12,985 nt of DNA from Planctomycetota bacterium. GTDB lineage: Bacteria; Planctomycetota; Phycisphaerae; Sedimentisphaerales; SG8-4. The stretch lies in contig JAUWKC010000013.1 in the NCBI GenBank assembly GCA_030607345.1, forward strand, positions 1 to 12,985, given 5' to 3'. Positions 1-6,608 of the stretch are shown in pieces (within the stretch, counting starts at the first letter, position 1; each line of letters starts with the position of its first letter). Both the position numbers and the translations under genes were made by a program. Below the pieces are notes generated by a model. The model saw nothing but the letters and a program-made list of their open reading frames with translations, had not been told where the DNA came from and did no database searches.

Positions 1-1
1 G

Positions 2-439
2 CCGGCGGATTCACCCGAGCAGGTCAGGACCAGCCTTCTCAGTGGCCTGCCGAAGGCTCAGTACACGCCGCAGCTCTTTGCAGCCCTACAGAAACAGATA
101 ATTCGTTATTTCGAGGGTCAAGATGTGAACTTCGGGCAAGATGTGCCTGTTGTGCTCGATGGTTTCTCGCCGTTCGCACGCGCGGTTTTGAACGCCTGCC
201 GCGATGTAACATTTGGCCGGACAACCACTTATGGGCAGTTAGCACAGAAGGCAGGCAGCCCGTTTGCCGCCAGGGCCGTCGGGGTCGTGATGGCCCGTAA
301 TCCACTGCCTCTGATTATCCCCTGCCACCGTGTAGTCCGCGGCGACGGCAAAATCGGCGGTTTCAGTGCCCCGGGCGGCGCCGCACTCAAAAACAAACTC
401 CTCCAATTCGAACAAAAAGCCCTCCAACACCCCAAATAA
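2..439 (+). CDS. ogt: O6-alkylguanine-DNA alkyltransferase (methylated-DNA--protein-cysteine methyltransferase), 5'-truncated
   Basis: This is the C-terminal domain of a suicide DNA-repair protein that moves alkyl groups from O6-alkylguanine to its own cysteine. The frame is open from base 2 to the TAA at 437-439. The residues before the GTG at 125 still look like this family (a helical stretch ending in YFEGQDVNFG), so the gene begins outside the window and GTG 125 is not the real start. The diagnostic IIPCHRVV motif is present, with the acceptor Cys codon at 323-325. It is preceded by the helix-turn-helix region (TTTYGQLAQKAG, then ARAVGVVMARNP) and followed by the usual GGFSAPGG and a closing helix. 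This is the compact bacterial Ogt/MGMT arrangement; whether an Ada-type N-terminal extension exists cannot be seen. Identification is secure, the exact symbol (ogt or ada-like) less so. Confidence 0.93.
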   Translation, partial: PADSPEQVRTSLLSGLPKAQYTPQLFAALQKQIIRYFEGQDVNFGQDVPVVLDGFSPFARAVLNACRDVTFGRTTTYGQLAQKAGSPFAARAVGVVMARNPLPLIIPCHRVVRGDGKIGGFSAPGGAALKNKLLQFEQKALQHPK

Positions 440-755
440 TCAATAATCCTTAATGAATAATCAAGCCCTCCGCTCTCCAACCCAGCCTGCTTGGCAAAAA
501 ATTAACGAAAATTTTCTAAATTTACGATTGACAAGATAGGGCTGTATATGTTCAAATATGTAAAGCCGTGGCGAAGGTGTGTATTTTTATTTTGAAGCAA
601 CTTTAATTCCAACAGTATGAAATACATTATACTGCGTGGGATATAAGAATAAGTCCACAAGGATTTTTCAAGTTATAGCCCAACTTCTTTGCTGGAGACA
701 AGTGAAATCTGTCAGTAGATAGCAAATTGAGACATCCACATAAGGGAGTCAAATT
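440..755. other. AT-rich intergenic region upstream of the three-gene cassette
   Basis: These 316 bases hold no convincing gene on either strand and are clearly more AT-rich than the ogt gene before them. Two weak promoter-like sites are visible. A TTGACA at 528-533 has only poor -10 matches at the right distance. A TATACT at 628-633 has no good -35 about 17 bases upstream. Either could serve the cassette starting at 756, with the second giving a leader of about 115 bases. No rho-independent terminator with a T-run is visible after ogt. No flanking direct repeats or integrase remnants were recognised. Confidence 0.5.
742..748 (+). promoter_or_regulatory. Ribosome binding site of the first cassette gene
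   Basis: AAGGGAG lies seven bases before the ATG at 756. It is a good Shine-Dalgarno match and fixes that start. Confidence 0.65.
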
Positions 756-1244
756 ATGCCAGACCTACTTCAATCAGCAAAACTGTTCGAGGTAAGCACA
801 AAACTGCAAACTGCTTCGAGTTGCGTAGATAAGTTTGCGCAGGGAGTCGAGTTGGACCAAAAGGAGCAAGATATATTTAAATGGACTGGCAGTTTCTTAG
901 CCCGAGTTGACTGGACTTCTGAAATCCCAGTTGAAAGTGGTGCGGAGGGCGGTTTGACTGTTTCGGTAACGAACACACGCCCTAAATTCTATGCCTCCTT
1001 GATGAAGATCGGCCCAAAGTTTCGCGAAGTTGGAATAGACTCGGAACAGGGAGTCTATGAATTTCTCAAAACGGTTTATAGCTTCCTACTTTCAGGTGGA
1101 ACCAAACAGACCGACATACCTCCTGAGCGGCTGGAACTTGTGCGCGAATTACTGCACATTCTTTCATTAAACATAATGGTCGATCTAAGTAACAATATGT
1201 TGCCAAGACGGCGGGCGTTACTCACTATTGGAGAATCGTTCTAA
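756..1244 (+). CDS. Hypothetical protein, first gene of the HExxH/dCTP-deaminase cassette
   Basis: This is a 162-residue soluble protein that I do not recognise. It has no signal peptide, membrane segment, Cys cluster or obvious catalytic motif. The sequence looks mainly helical, with amphipathic stretches near residues 5-45 and 95-150 and a central segment around 60-85 that may form strands. The ATG at 756 has a good ribosome binding site. Its TAA (1242-1244) overlaps the ATG of the next gene (1244-1246) as TAATG, which predicts translational coupling and joint function with the metallopeptidase-like protein. Codon use is mixed, with many A/T-ending codons, unlike the housekeeping genes on both sides. 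By position it could be a sensor, adaptor or inhibitor for the other two proteins, but that is inference only. Confidence 0.75.
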   Translation: MPDLLQSAKLFEVSTKLQTASSCVDKFAQGVELDQKEQDIFKWTGSFLARVDWTSEIPVESGAEGGLTVSVTNTRPKFYASLMKIGPKFREVGIDSEQGVYEFLKTVYSFLLSGGTKQTDIPPERLELVRELLHILSLNIMVDLSNNMLPRRRALLTIGESF

Positions 1245-2719
1245 TGCCTGCGACAGGATCGTCGCCATGGTCAGAAGACAACTGGCGTGAGAATATCCTA
1301 CGATACCAGCTTCGTGTCAAAGCCGAGACAATAAAAAGATTAGCCGCGAAATTAGAACACGTAGGGGATTTCCCCACTGAAACACCTACCAACTTATCCC
1401 AACTTATTAGGGATAGTGCACAGCTAGTGGGTCAACATCTTGACACCACGCCTGCAGATCAACTGATGAATGTCAACTTGTTCCTCTGCTCGATTGCAGA
1501 GCATTTGCGGTTCATTGAGCGCTCGCGAGTTCCAAACACACCATGGAGTATGATTCAGGCGACAGAACAGTTTCTGAAACGACAAGCGGGTGACTCAAGC
1601 AACTTTATAATACGGCCACAGTGGTCTTATAACTACAATTTGATGGGCGAGTTCGTGGAGGTATACCGCACTAATATTAGGGCCTTGACTTGGATTCCGA
1701 CCGCTAGCTGGGAAGCATCAATAGGTACACTTGCTCAAAAGAAGATTTACTGTATGAGTTTTCCGAGAATAGAACGCCTCAATTGTTTGTTACATGCTAA
1801 TTGGGGGCACGAGGTTGGGCACATAATAGCATCGGAGTGGATAGAGAGTAATTTCGCCCAACTGTGGGAGGCGGAAGAAACGCAAATAAGGAATAAGATT
1901 GAGCAGGAGATTCAGCGGGAGATTCAGCGGAATCCTCCACCAGTGCACCCTCTTTTTGCAAGATTTGTCGTCCAGGAGATGGCGGCAGACCAAGTAAATG
2001 ACGCTATGCAAGCTGCTAAACAAGGCCTCACAGAATTAATTTGTGACGCCATCGGAGTGCATTTGTTCGGACCTGCTGCATTGGCGGCAGCCGTTGAATT
2101 CAGCGCCCCTCTTTCGATCGACGAAAGCCCCCTTAAGTGCGACATGTATCCACCTTGGCGGTATCGCATACGATTGATGGTCAAAGAGTGTGAGGAAGAT
2201 TTGAAACCACATACGATAAAGCTTGACAGTGACGAAGTTAACTATCCAGGGCCAATTATTGAGCCATTTTATAATTGGCTCAGGGATACAATTGATCTTG
2301 TACAGGACAGAGGAGACATACAATCGATACATGCTACTATTACTACGCGTGAGGCGTATAGAGTGATTGAGGCTAACTGGGAAAGGATTCGCGCGGAGGC
2401 GTTAAAGCTCCTGCCACAGGAGTCGCGAGAACCTTACCACCTCTTGAAGTGTGTGCGCGCTATCGAGGAACTTGTTATCAGGCTGGAACAAGATACGCCT
2501 CCAAACGAACTTGGTACTTGGCCTGATAACTCACCAGTTTGTCTTGAGGATATATTAAATGCTGCGTGGGTATTCAAAGTCAAGAAAATGCACCAAGGCC
2601 CAGACTGGGGCTCACCTGACGATTTCGAAAAACTGTTCAGACTTGTTTTAAAAGCGGCCGAAGTAAGTTTTGTTCACAGCACCTTTGGGCCGGAATTGAA
2701 GAAGTTGGAGCAACGATGA
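1244..2719 (+). CDS. HExxH-motif metallopeptidase-like protein, second gene of the cassette
   Basis: This 491-residue cytoplasmic protein has no signal peptide or membrane segment. The key feature is H189-E190-V-G-H193 inside NWGHEVGHIIASEW, a classical zinc-metallopeptidase helix. About 70 residues on, E264 and D268 in LTELICDAIG form an ExxxD pattern that could supply the third zinc ligand, as in gluzincin-type enzymes. The helix after it (VHLFGPAALAAAVEF) suits a peptidase core. Residues 1-150 look helical, and 200-235 is a charged, probably coiled helix containing a short tandem duplication. The C-terminal 200 residues are helical and unassigned. It starts at the TAATG overlap with the previous gene, with GGAG at 1230-1233, and ends by overlapping the next gene by four bases (ATGA). 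I cannot name a family. A proteolytic switch acting on its neighbours, or an inactive scaffold, are both possible. Confidence 0.8.
   Translation: MPATGSSPWSEDNWRENILRYQLRVKAETIKRLAAKLEHVGDFPTETPTNLSQLIRDSAQLVGQHLDTTPADQLMNVNLFLCSIAEHLRFIERSRVPNTPWSMIQATEQFLKRQAGDSSNFIIRPQWSYNYNLMGEFVEVYRTNIRALTWIPTASWEASIGTLAQKKIYCMSFPRIERLNCLLHANWGHEVGHIIASEWIESNFAQLWEAEETQIRNKIEQEIQREIQRNPPPVHPLFARFVVQEMAADQVNDAMQAAKQGLTELICDAIGVHLFGPAALAAAVEFSAPLSIDESPLKCDMYPPWRYRIRLMVKECEEDLKPHTIKLDSDEVNYPGPIIEPFYNWLRDTIDLVQDRGDIQSIHATITTREAYRVIEANWERIRAEALKLLPQESREPYHLLKCVRAIEELVIRLEQDTPPNELGTWPDNSPVCLEDILNAAWVFKVKKMHQGPDWGSPDDFEKLFRLVLKAAEVSFVHSTFGPELKKLEQR
1907..1930 (+). repeat. Perfect 12-bp tandem duplication inside the HExxH gene
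   Basis: GAGATTCAGCGG occurs twice back to back (1907-1918 and 1919-1930), encoding EIQR-EIQR in a charged helix. It is in frame, so the gene stays open. It looks like a recent slippage or duplication event lengthening a probable coiled helix by about one turn. Confidence 0.9.
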
Positions 2720-3336
2720 GCACATTAACGCGCGCTGAAATTAAGAAACGGTTTACGAGTAAATTACCTAAAAAACTGGTCGTTACTCCTATTCTCTCAG
2801 AGAAACAGCTTGGTGAGGCATCGATTGATGTTCGGTTAAGCAACCAGTTTATAGTCTTCAGGATGCATACGTTCGGCGTTTTTGAGCCTTTCAGTACTCC
2901 CCCCGCACGGCTTAGAATTATGCAGGAAAGACAAATCGTAAAATTCAGAAAATCCTTTGTTCTTCATCCTGGCATGCTGGCTTTAGGTTGTACCTTTGAG
3001 TATATATGCCTACCGTCTGACGTCGAGTGCCAAGTTGAAGGCCGCTCCTCGTGGGCGCGCCTCGGCTTGCAAATCGCAACGGCCACATCTGTGGAACCGG
3101 GGTTCAAGGGAGTACTCACGCTCGAACTATCCAACCTGGGTACCATACCCATCGAACTATATCCGGGAGTACGAATTGCTCAGCTTTTCTTCCACGATGC
3201 CAAACCTGAGATTAAGAATGCCTATGGCGGAAGCCGCAAATATACATGTCCTGTGGGGCCTCAATTCAGCCTAATCGCGGAAGACAAGGATGGCAGGGTC
3301 TTTTCTAGCAAACCCAACGCTCCAGCCAACACCTAA
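2716..3336 (+). CDS. dCTP deaminase family protein (divergent), third gene of the cassette
   Basis: At 206 residues it is close to the roughly 190 of typical Dcd proteins. These homotrimers convert dCTP to dUTP, or to dUMP in bifunctional forms. The family landmarks are in order: GEASIDVRLSNQF (33-45), FVLHPGMLALG (81-91), the nucleotide-binding E-GRSS-x-ARLGL (108-118, with R110, S111 and R115), VEPGFKG (126-132), and LTLELSN with E137 at the place of the catalytic Glu, then PGVRIAQLFF (150-159). Y170, K175 and Y176 match the C-terminal YxxxxKY region. There are deviations: T124 where monofunctional enzymes have His, E127 for the usual Asp, and P179 for the usual triphosphate-side Gln. The ATG overlaps the previous stop (ATGA) and has GGAG at 2707-2710. 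The accessory context, rather than a pyrimidine operon, fits the defence-type dCTP deaminases that deplete dCTP during phage infection. That role is inferred. Confidence 0.9.
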   Translation: MSTLTRAEIKKRFTSKLPKKLVVTPILSEKQLGEASIDVRLSNQFIVFRMHTFGVFEPFSTPPARLRIMQERQIVKFRKSFVLHPGMLALGCTFEYICLPSDVECQVEGRSSWARLGLQIATATSVEPGFKGVLTLELSNLGTIPIELYPGVRIAQLFFHDAKPEIKNAYGGSRKYTCPVGPQFSLIAEDKDGRVFSSKPNAPANT

Positions 3337-3618
3337 TCTTAACACGATACCAAGGGACTGCTCCACACTGTTTGAGTCCGGCAACACATACACTGCTCAA
3401 ACTCAGCCGTTGGTTACAAGCAATAAGAAACCCTTGTGGGTGTTACGCTCGCCATTCTCAACCCCAATTTTAACCACACTTTCTGGATTTTCAACGGGTT
3501 CTTGAGCAAAAAACCTGTGCCGCGGGATTTCCTTTTCGGCGTTGAACACTCTGTTTTTTGAAGTTCATTGGCGGCCCAAAACTCAAAAAAAGGATGCTTG
3601 AACTCGAGCGTCAGGCCT

Positions 3619-3636
3619 TGCGGGTTGCGACCCGCA
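3619..3636. repeat. 7-bp inverted repeat with 4-base loop
   Basis: TGCGGGT (3619-3625) pairs perfectly with ACCCGCA (3630-3636) around a TGCG loop. No T-run follows on either strand, so it does not look like an intrinsic terminator. Confidence 0.7.
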
Positions 3637-3686
3637 GCTCGTGACACCTTCCTGTTCAGGGGTTTTGGCTGAAAAGGGTAGTGCTG

Positions 3687-3719
3687 GCGTCCACATGCTG
3701 CACCACCGAAAATGGACGC
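3687..3719. repeat. 7-bp inverted repeat with 19-base loop
   Basis: GCGTCCA (3687-3693) is the exact reverse complement of TGGACGC (3713-3719). On its own it is weak. It is listed because it sits between two other inverted repeats in a gene-free stretch. Confidence 0.55.
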
Positions 3720-3776
3720 ATCCTGGCCGCACTTGCCTCCTCTGGAATATGCCTGGTCTTGTACACAAAAAAAGGA

Positions 3777-3827
3777 ACAGGGCTGGAATGCGGAGGGAGA
3801 GGAAAAAGCGGAAATTTCCAGCCCTGT
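3777..3827. repeat. Perfect 12-bp inverted repeat with a purine-rich 27-base loop
   Basis: ACAGGGCTGGAA (3777-3788) is the exact reverse complement of TTCCAGCCCTGT (3816-3827). The 27-base spacer is almost all G and A on the + strand. A 12-bp perfect stem this close together is unlikely by chance. No T-run follows on the + strand; on the - strand the transcript would run into a stretch of T's (the run of A's at about 3767-3773), so terminator activity for - strand transcription is possible. Alternatives are a structured RNA element or the remains of a small mobile element. Confidence 0.8.
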
Positions 3828-3980
3828 CGAATGCTCTATAATACCGTAATAGCTCTAACACCCTTTACTAACTAGTACCCAAAACCTGCTCATACCCACC
3901 CATCACAAACTTCAAACCGCCAAGCAATAAAGTCGGGTGTGAACTGCAAAGCAAACTTCCGCTTGTCTATTGATAATAAT

Positions 3981-3986
3981 TATACT
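3981..3986 (+). promoter_or_regulatory. Possible -10 box for cysK
   Basis: TATACT lies in a very AT-rich stretch about 65 bases before the cysK ATG. There is no convincing -35 at 16-18 bases upstream. A TATAAT at 3837-3842, with TTTCCA 16 bases upstream (3815-3820), is an alternative start that would give a leader of about 200 bases. Confidence 0.25.
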
Positions 3987-4049
3987 ACACTGTCAGCCGC
4001 AAGGCAAGGATATTTTACAAAAAAATTGATAAATTTTGACAGGTAGGCA

Positions 4050-4937
4050 ATGCTTACAGACAACATACTTGAACTTATAGGCAATACGCCCCTCTTGCAG
4101 CTAAAAAACGAGAAAATCTTCGCCAAGGCCGAGTTTCTCAACCCCGGCGGCAGCATCAAGGACCGGGTGGCCCAGGCCATGCTCGAAGCCGCCCAGCGGG
4201 ACGGAAAGCTCAAATCCGACTCAATAATTGTCGAACCGACCAGCGGAAATACCGGTATCGGTCTGGCCCTGGTCGGGCGACTGATGGGCTATTGTGTCAG
4301 AATCGTAATGCCGGAAGGGATGAGCGAGGAACGTAAAAAGCTGATAAAGGCCCTCGGTGCAGAGCTTGTGCTGACGCCGGATGAAGGAGGGATTGCCGGG
4401 GCCGTGCAGCGGGTCGAGCAGATGGCCGCTGAGGACGACCGGATTTATGTGCCCCAGCAGTTCGAGAACCCCGAAAATCCCCGCGTGCACTATGAGCAGA
4501 CCGCACGTGAACTCTGGCACCAGATGGGCGGTGATATCGCCTGTTTCGTGGCCGGGGTCGGCAGCGGCGGAACACTCCAGGGGGTGGGCAAGTTCCTCAA
4601 GGAGCACAAACCGGACACGAAAATTGTGGCGGTTGAGCCGAAAGAGCACTCGGCGCTTTTGGGCCACGAACCGGGCCTGCATCAGATTCAGGGAATAGGC
4701 GACGGCTTCGTCCCTGATGTGCTCGATGTTTCGCTGGTCGACGACGTAGGCGAAGTAACCGACGCCGATGCAATCGAGACGACCCGGCAATTAGGCAGAG
4801 ATTGCGGGCTGCTGGTGGGTATAAGCTCCGGCGCCAATGTCTGGGCCGCACGCCGGTTAGCGAATAAGATAACCGGCAACATCACCACCGTCCTGCCTGA
4901 CCGGGCGGAACGATACTTCAGCACAGCCTTGTTGTGA
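4050..4937 (+). CDS. cysK: Cysteine synthase A (O-acetylserine sulfhydrylase)
   Basis: This PLP enzyme makes L-cysteine from O-acetylserine and sulfide in the cytoplasm. The 295 residues carry all fold-type II landmarks: IGNTPL (10-15), NPGGSIKDR with the PLP-binding K37, the substrate loop TSGNTG (64-69), the phosphate-binding AGVGSGGT (168-175), HQIQGIGDGFVP (211-222), typical of CysK, and GISSGAN (257-263), whose serine contacts the pyridine nitrogen. The C-terminus, PDRAERYFSTALL, is a short form of the usual PxxGERYLST ending. The N-terminus is also compact, so the protein is a little shorter than the 305-320 residues common in the family. The ATG at 4050 follows a modest AGGTAGG at 4041-4047. 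There is no adjacent cysE, so it probably has its own promoter. CysK rather than CysM is favoured by the central motif, but the sequence alone cannot exclude CysM-like use. Confidence 0.93.
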   Translation: MLTDNILELIGNTPLLQLKNEKIFAKAEFLNPGGSIKDRVAQAMLEAAQRDGKLKSDSIIVEPTSGNTGIGLALVGRLMGYCVRIVMPEGMSEERKKLIKALGAELVLTPDEGGIAGAVQRVEQMAAEDDRIYVPQQFENPENPRVHYEQTARELWHQMGGDIACFVAGVGSGGTLQGVGKFLKEHKPDTKIVAVEPKEHSALLGHEPGLHQIQGIGDGFVPDVLDVSLVDDVGEVTDADAIETTRQLGRDCGLLVGISSGANVWAARRLANKITGNITTVLPDRAERYFSTALL

Positions 4938-4962
4938 GAGCGTGACCTGAGTTCGCGTGGGT

Positions 4963-4983
4963 GGGCTGCTCGTCGGAGCACCC
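4963..4983 (+). terminator. Weak hairpin after cysK
   Basis: TGCTC (4967-4971) and GAGCA (4976-4980) pair around GTCG. The stem extends by GGG/CCC across one bulged C. There is no T-run afterwards, so this is at best a weak or factor-dependent terminator. Confidence 0.3.
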
Positions 4984-5038
4984 ATAGTCTCACCGATTTC
5001 AAAGATTTTGTGTCAATAGTATTTTGAAAGGGGAAGTT

Positions 5039-5635
5039 ATGAGAAGTACGACTCTCGTATTACTGGCCGTTTCGCTTGCGGCGCTGAGCGGCTGCGGCAA
5101 AAAACACACCGTACAGTCAACCGGCACAAAAGCGCCCGATTTTACGCTGAAAGGCTTTGATGACAAAGAGGTAAGCCTTTCAGACTTCAAAGGCAAAATA
5201 GTCGTCCTCGAATGGTTCAGCAACCGGTGCCCATTCGTGCAATACCATTATGAAAAAGCCAGTACGATGATTGACCTGGCCAACAAGTACAAAGACCAGG
5301 GCGTGGTCTGGCTGGCAATAGACAGCACAAGCTTCGCCACCGACCGGGAGGTCAAGGACTTCGCCGCCAAACACAGCATACCATACCCGATACTTGACGA
5401 CAGACCGGGCACGGTCGGCCGAGCATATGGGGCCAAAACCACCCCCCATATATTTGTCATCGACAAACAAGGCAATATCGTCTACAAAGGCGCGATTGAC
5501 AATGCACCATTGGGCGAGAGTGAAAACGGACTGGTCAACTACGTGGACAAGGCCCTGGCTGAGCTTGCCAGCGGCGAAGCGGTCAGCACGGCCGAGACCA
5601 AACCCTACGGCTGCAACGTGAAATACCCCAACTGA
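5039..5635 (+). CDS. Redoxin (AhpC/TSA-thioredoxin-like) lipoprotein with a lone CPFV active-site cysteine
   Basis: I place the start at ATG 5039, preceded by AAAGGGGA at 5027-5034; an in-frame TTG at 5024 would swallow that site. The 198 residues begin with a lipoprotein signal (short basic start, hydrophobic core, LSGC with lipidated C19), so the domain faces the periplasm or is membrane-anchored outside the cytoplasm. The redoxin fold follows: APDFTLKGFDDKEVSLSDFKGK (32-53), WFSNRCPFVQYHY with a single C64 in place of CxxC, the cis-proline segment KTTPHIFVID (133-142), then G-x-I-VYKGAID. A second conserved-looking cysteine, C192, closes the protein in YGCNVKY. This matches a known family of thioredoxin-like proteins whose motif is CPFV plus a C-terminal GC. 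C64 and C192 may form the redox pair. It lies 31 bases before another lipoprotein gene, which suggests one transcript. Confidence 0.88.
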   Translation: MRSTTLVLLAVSLAALSGCGKKHTVQSTGTKAPDFTLKGFDDKEVSLSDFKGKIVVLEWFSNRCPFVQYHYEKASTMIDLANKYKDQGVVWLAIDSTSFATDREVKDFAAKHSIPYPILDDRPGTVGRAYGAKTTPHIFVIDKQGNIVYKGAIDNAPLGESENGLVNYVDKALAELASGEAVSTAETKPYGCNVKYPN

Positions 5636-5666
5636 ATGCGTTCATTCGAGTAATTGGAGTTCAGGT

Positions 5667-6608
5667 ATGGATAAGAAATCGGCCGCTCGACGCCTTCGCG
5701 GTCTTTGCCTCTTGTTTGCGGTCTTGCTGGTAACGGGCTGTGCCGACCGAAATCTGAATGAACATTTTTCTTTCATAGTCACCTGCGATATGCGTGAATA
5801 CGCCGGGCCCGAATACCAGTCCGCCGACTATTTCCTCGGCGCCTGCCAGGCCGTAAAACACCGTGGCAAGGGGGCGTTTATGATAAGTCCCGGCGACATC
5901 GACCCGCCCCAGCAGGTCAGCGCAACCATAAAGAAGGTCTTGGGCGAAGATTATATCTGGTATCCCGTAGTGGGAAACCACGAATCCGAGACCAAAGAAG
6001 ATATGGCCTGGCTGAGACAATGGGGACGCGGTGACATACCGAACCTGGTCCGCCGAGGCCCGAAAAACTGTGAAGAAACGACCTATTCTTTCGACTATGC
6101 CAACGCGCATTTCGTGGTGCTAAACGAATACTATGATGGCCTGTCCGATACCGGAACCGACGGCGATATTTGCGACGCCCTTTATCAGTGGCTCAAGGCA
6201 GACCTCGAGGCAAACTCCAAGCCTTTTGTGTTTGTCTTCGGGCATGAGCCAATTGTCTCAATTCCTGATGCCGATAGCGGTCGCCATAGGCATAAAGGAG
6301 ACAACCTCGACGCGCATCCGGAAAACAACCACCGGTTCCAGAGACTGCTTCGCCTGGAAAATGTCACAGCTTATATTTGTGGACATACGCATAATTTCTC
6401 CTGCGCGAACATAAATGGCCTGTGGCAAATCGACTCAGGACACTGCCGCGGCAAAGGCGATAGAGGTGCGCCGAGCACGTACCTAAAGGTATGGGTCGGC
6501 ACGAAAGACTGCTGGGTCCACGTTCGCCGAATTGATGCAGACGGCACTGACTACTCGCCCAATCGAGTCGTTCCCTTGAGGCAGATACAGCTTTGGCCGC
6601 TCCAGTAG
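5667..6608 (+). CDS. Metallophosphoesterase (calcineurin-like) lipoprotein
   Basis: This 313-residue extracytoplasmic phosphoesterase has a basic N-terminus, a hydrophobic core and the lipobox LVTGC (C25 lipidated). All five blocks of the dimetal phosphoesterase fold are present: D41 in VTCDMRE (a variant of DxH with Arg in the His place), G76-D77 in SPGDID, GNHE (103-106), GHEP (191-194), and GHTH (238-241). The DxH-to-DMR change means one metal ligand differs from the textbook form. The substrate cannot be read from sequence; phosphatase, nucleotidase and phosphodiesterase are all possible. GGAG at 5656-5659, seven bases before ATG 5667, supports the start. It follows the redoxin lipoprotein with a 31-base gap, so the two are probably co-transcribed and act in the same compartment. 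Confidence 0.9.
   Translation: MDKKSAARRLRGLCLLFAVLLVTGCADRNLNEHFSFIVTCDMREYAGPEYQSADYFLGACQAVKHRGKGAFMISPGDIDPPQQVSATIKKVLGEDYIWYPVVGNHESETKEDMAWLRQWGRGDIPNLVRRGPKNCEETTYSFDYANAHFVVLNEYYDGLSDTGTDGDICDALYQWLKADLEANSKPFVFVFGHEPIVSIPDADSGRHRHKGDNLDAHPENNHRFQRLLRLENVTAYICGHTHNFSCANINGLWQIDSGHCRGKGDRGAPSTYLKVWVGTKDCWVHVRRIDADGTDYSPNRVVPLRQIQLWPLQ

Larger units (their letters stand above)
3337..4049. other. Long gene-poor region with several inverted repeats
   Basis: These 713 bases separate the cassette from cysK. The short open frames on both strands show no recognisable domain, are out of step with plausible ribosome binding sites, and overlap one another. The first third is mixed in composition. 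The middle (about 3600-3850) carries three inverted repeats, listed separately. The last 200 bases are AT-rich and probably contain the cysK promoter. A minus-strand frame at 3414-3647 (77 codons, GTG start) is the most protein-like, but I could not support it. The stretch could be a decayed accessory gene, a dispersed intergenic element or a structured RNA. Confidence 0.5.

Noticed and set aside
756..2719. Classical toxin-antitoxin pair (small antitoxin plus larger toxin)
   Set aside because: The first protein lacks a DNA-binding motif, the second is not a known toxin family, and the overlapping third gene makes a three-component module more likely.
3290..3505. 71-codon plus-strand frame at the end of the dCTP deaminase gene
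   Set aside because: It overlaps the deaminase C-terminus and has no ribosome binding site. Its Thr/Pro/Leu-rich content is typical of chance translation.
3619..3636. Possible tRNA or terminator from the GCGGGT/ACCCGC hairpin
   Set aside because: There is no acceptor stem, anticodon arm or T-loop around it for a tRNA, and no T-run for a terminator.
3837..4049. Riboswitch (SAM or T-box type) upstream of cysK
   Set aside because: No conserved T-box or S-box core, and no terminator/antiterminator pair, is recognisable in the AT-rich leader.
4221..4790. 189-codon minus-strand open frame inside cysK
   Set aside because: It is the antisense shadow of a clearly recognised GC-rich gene and has no domain of its own.
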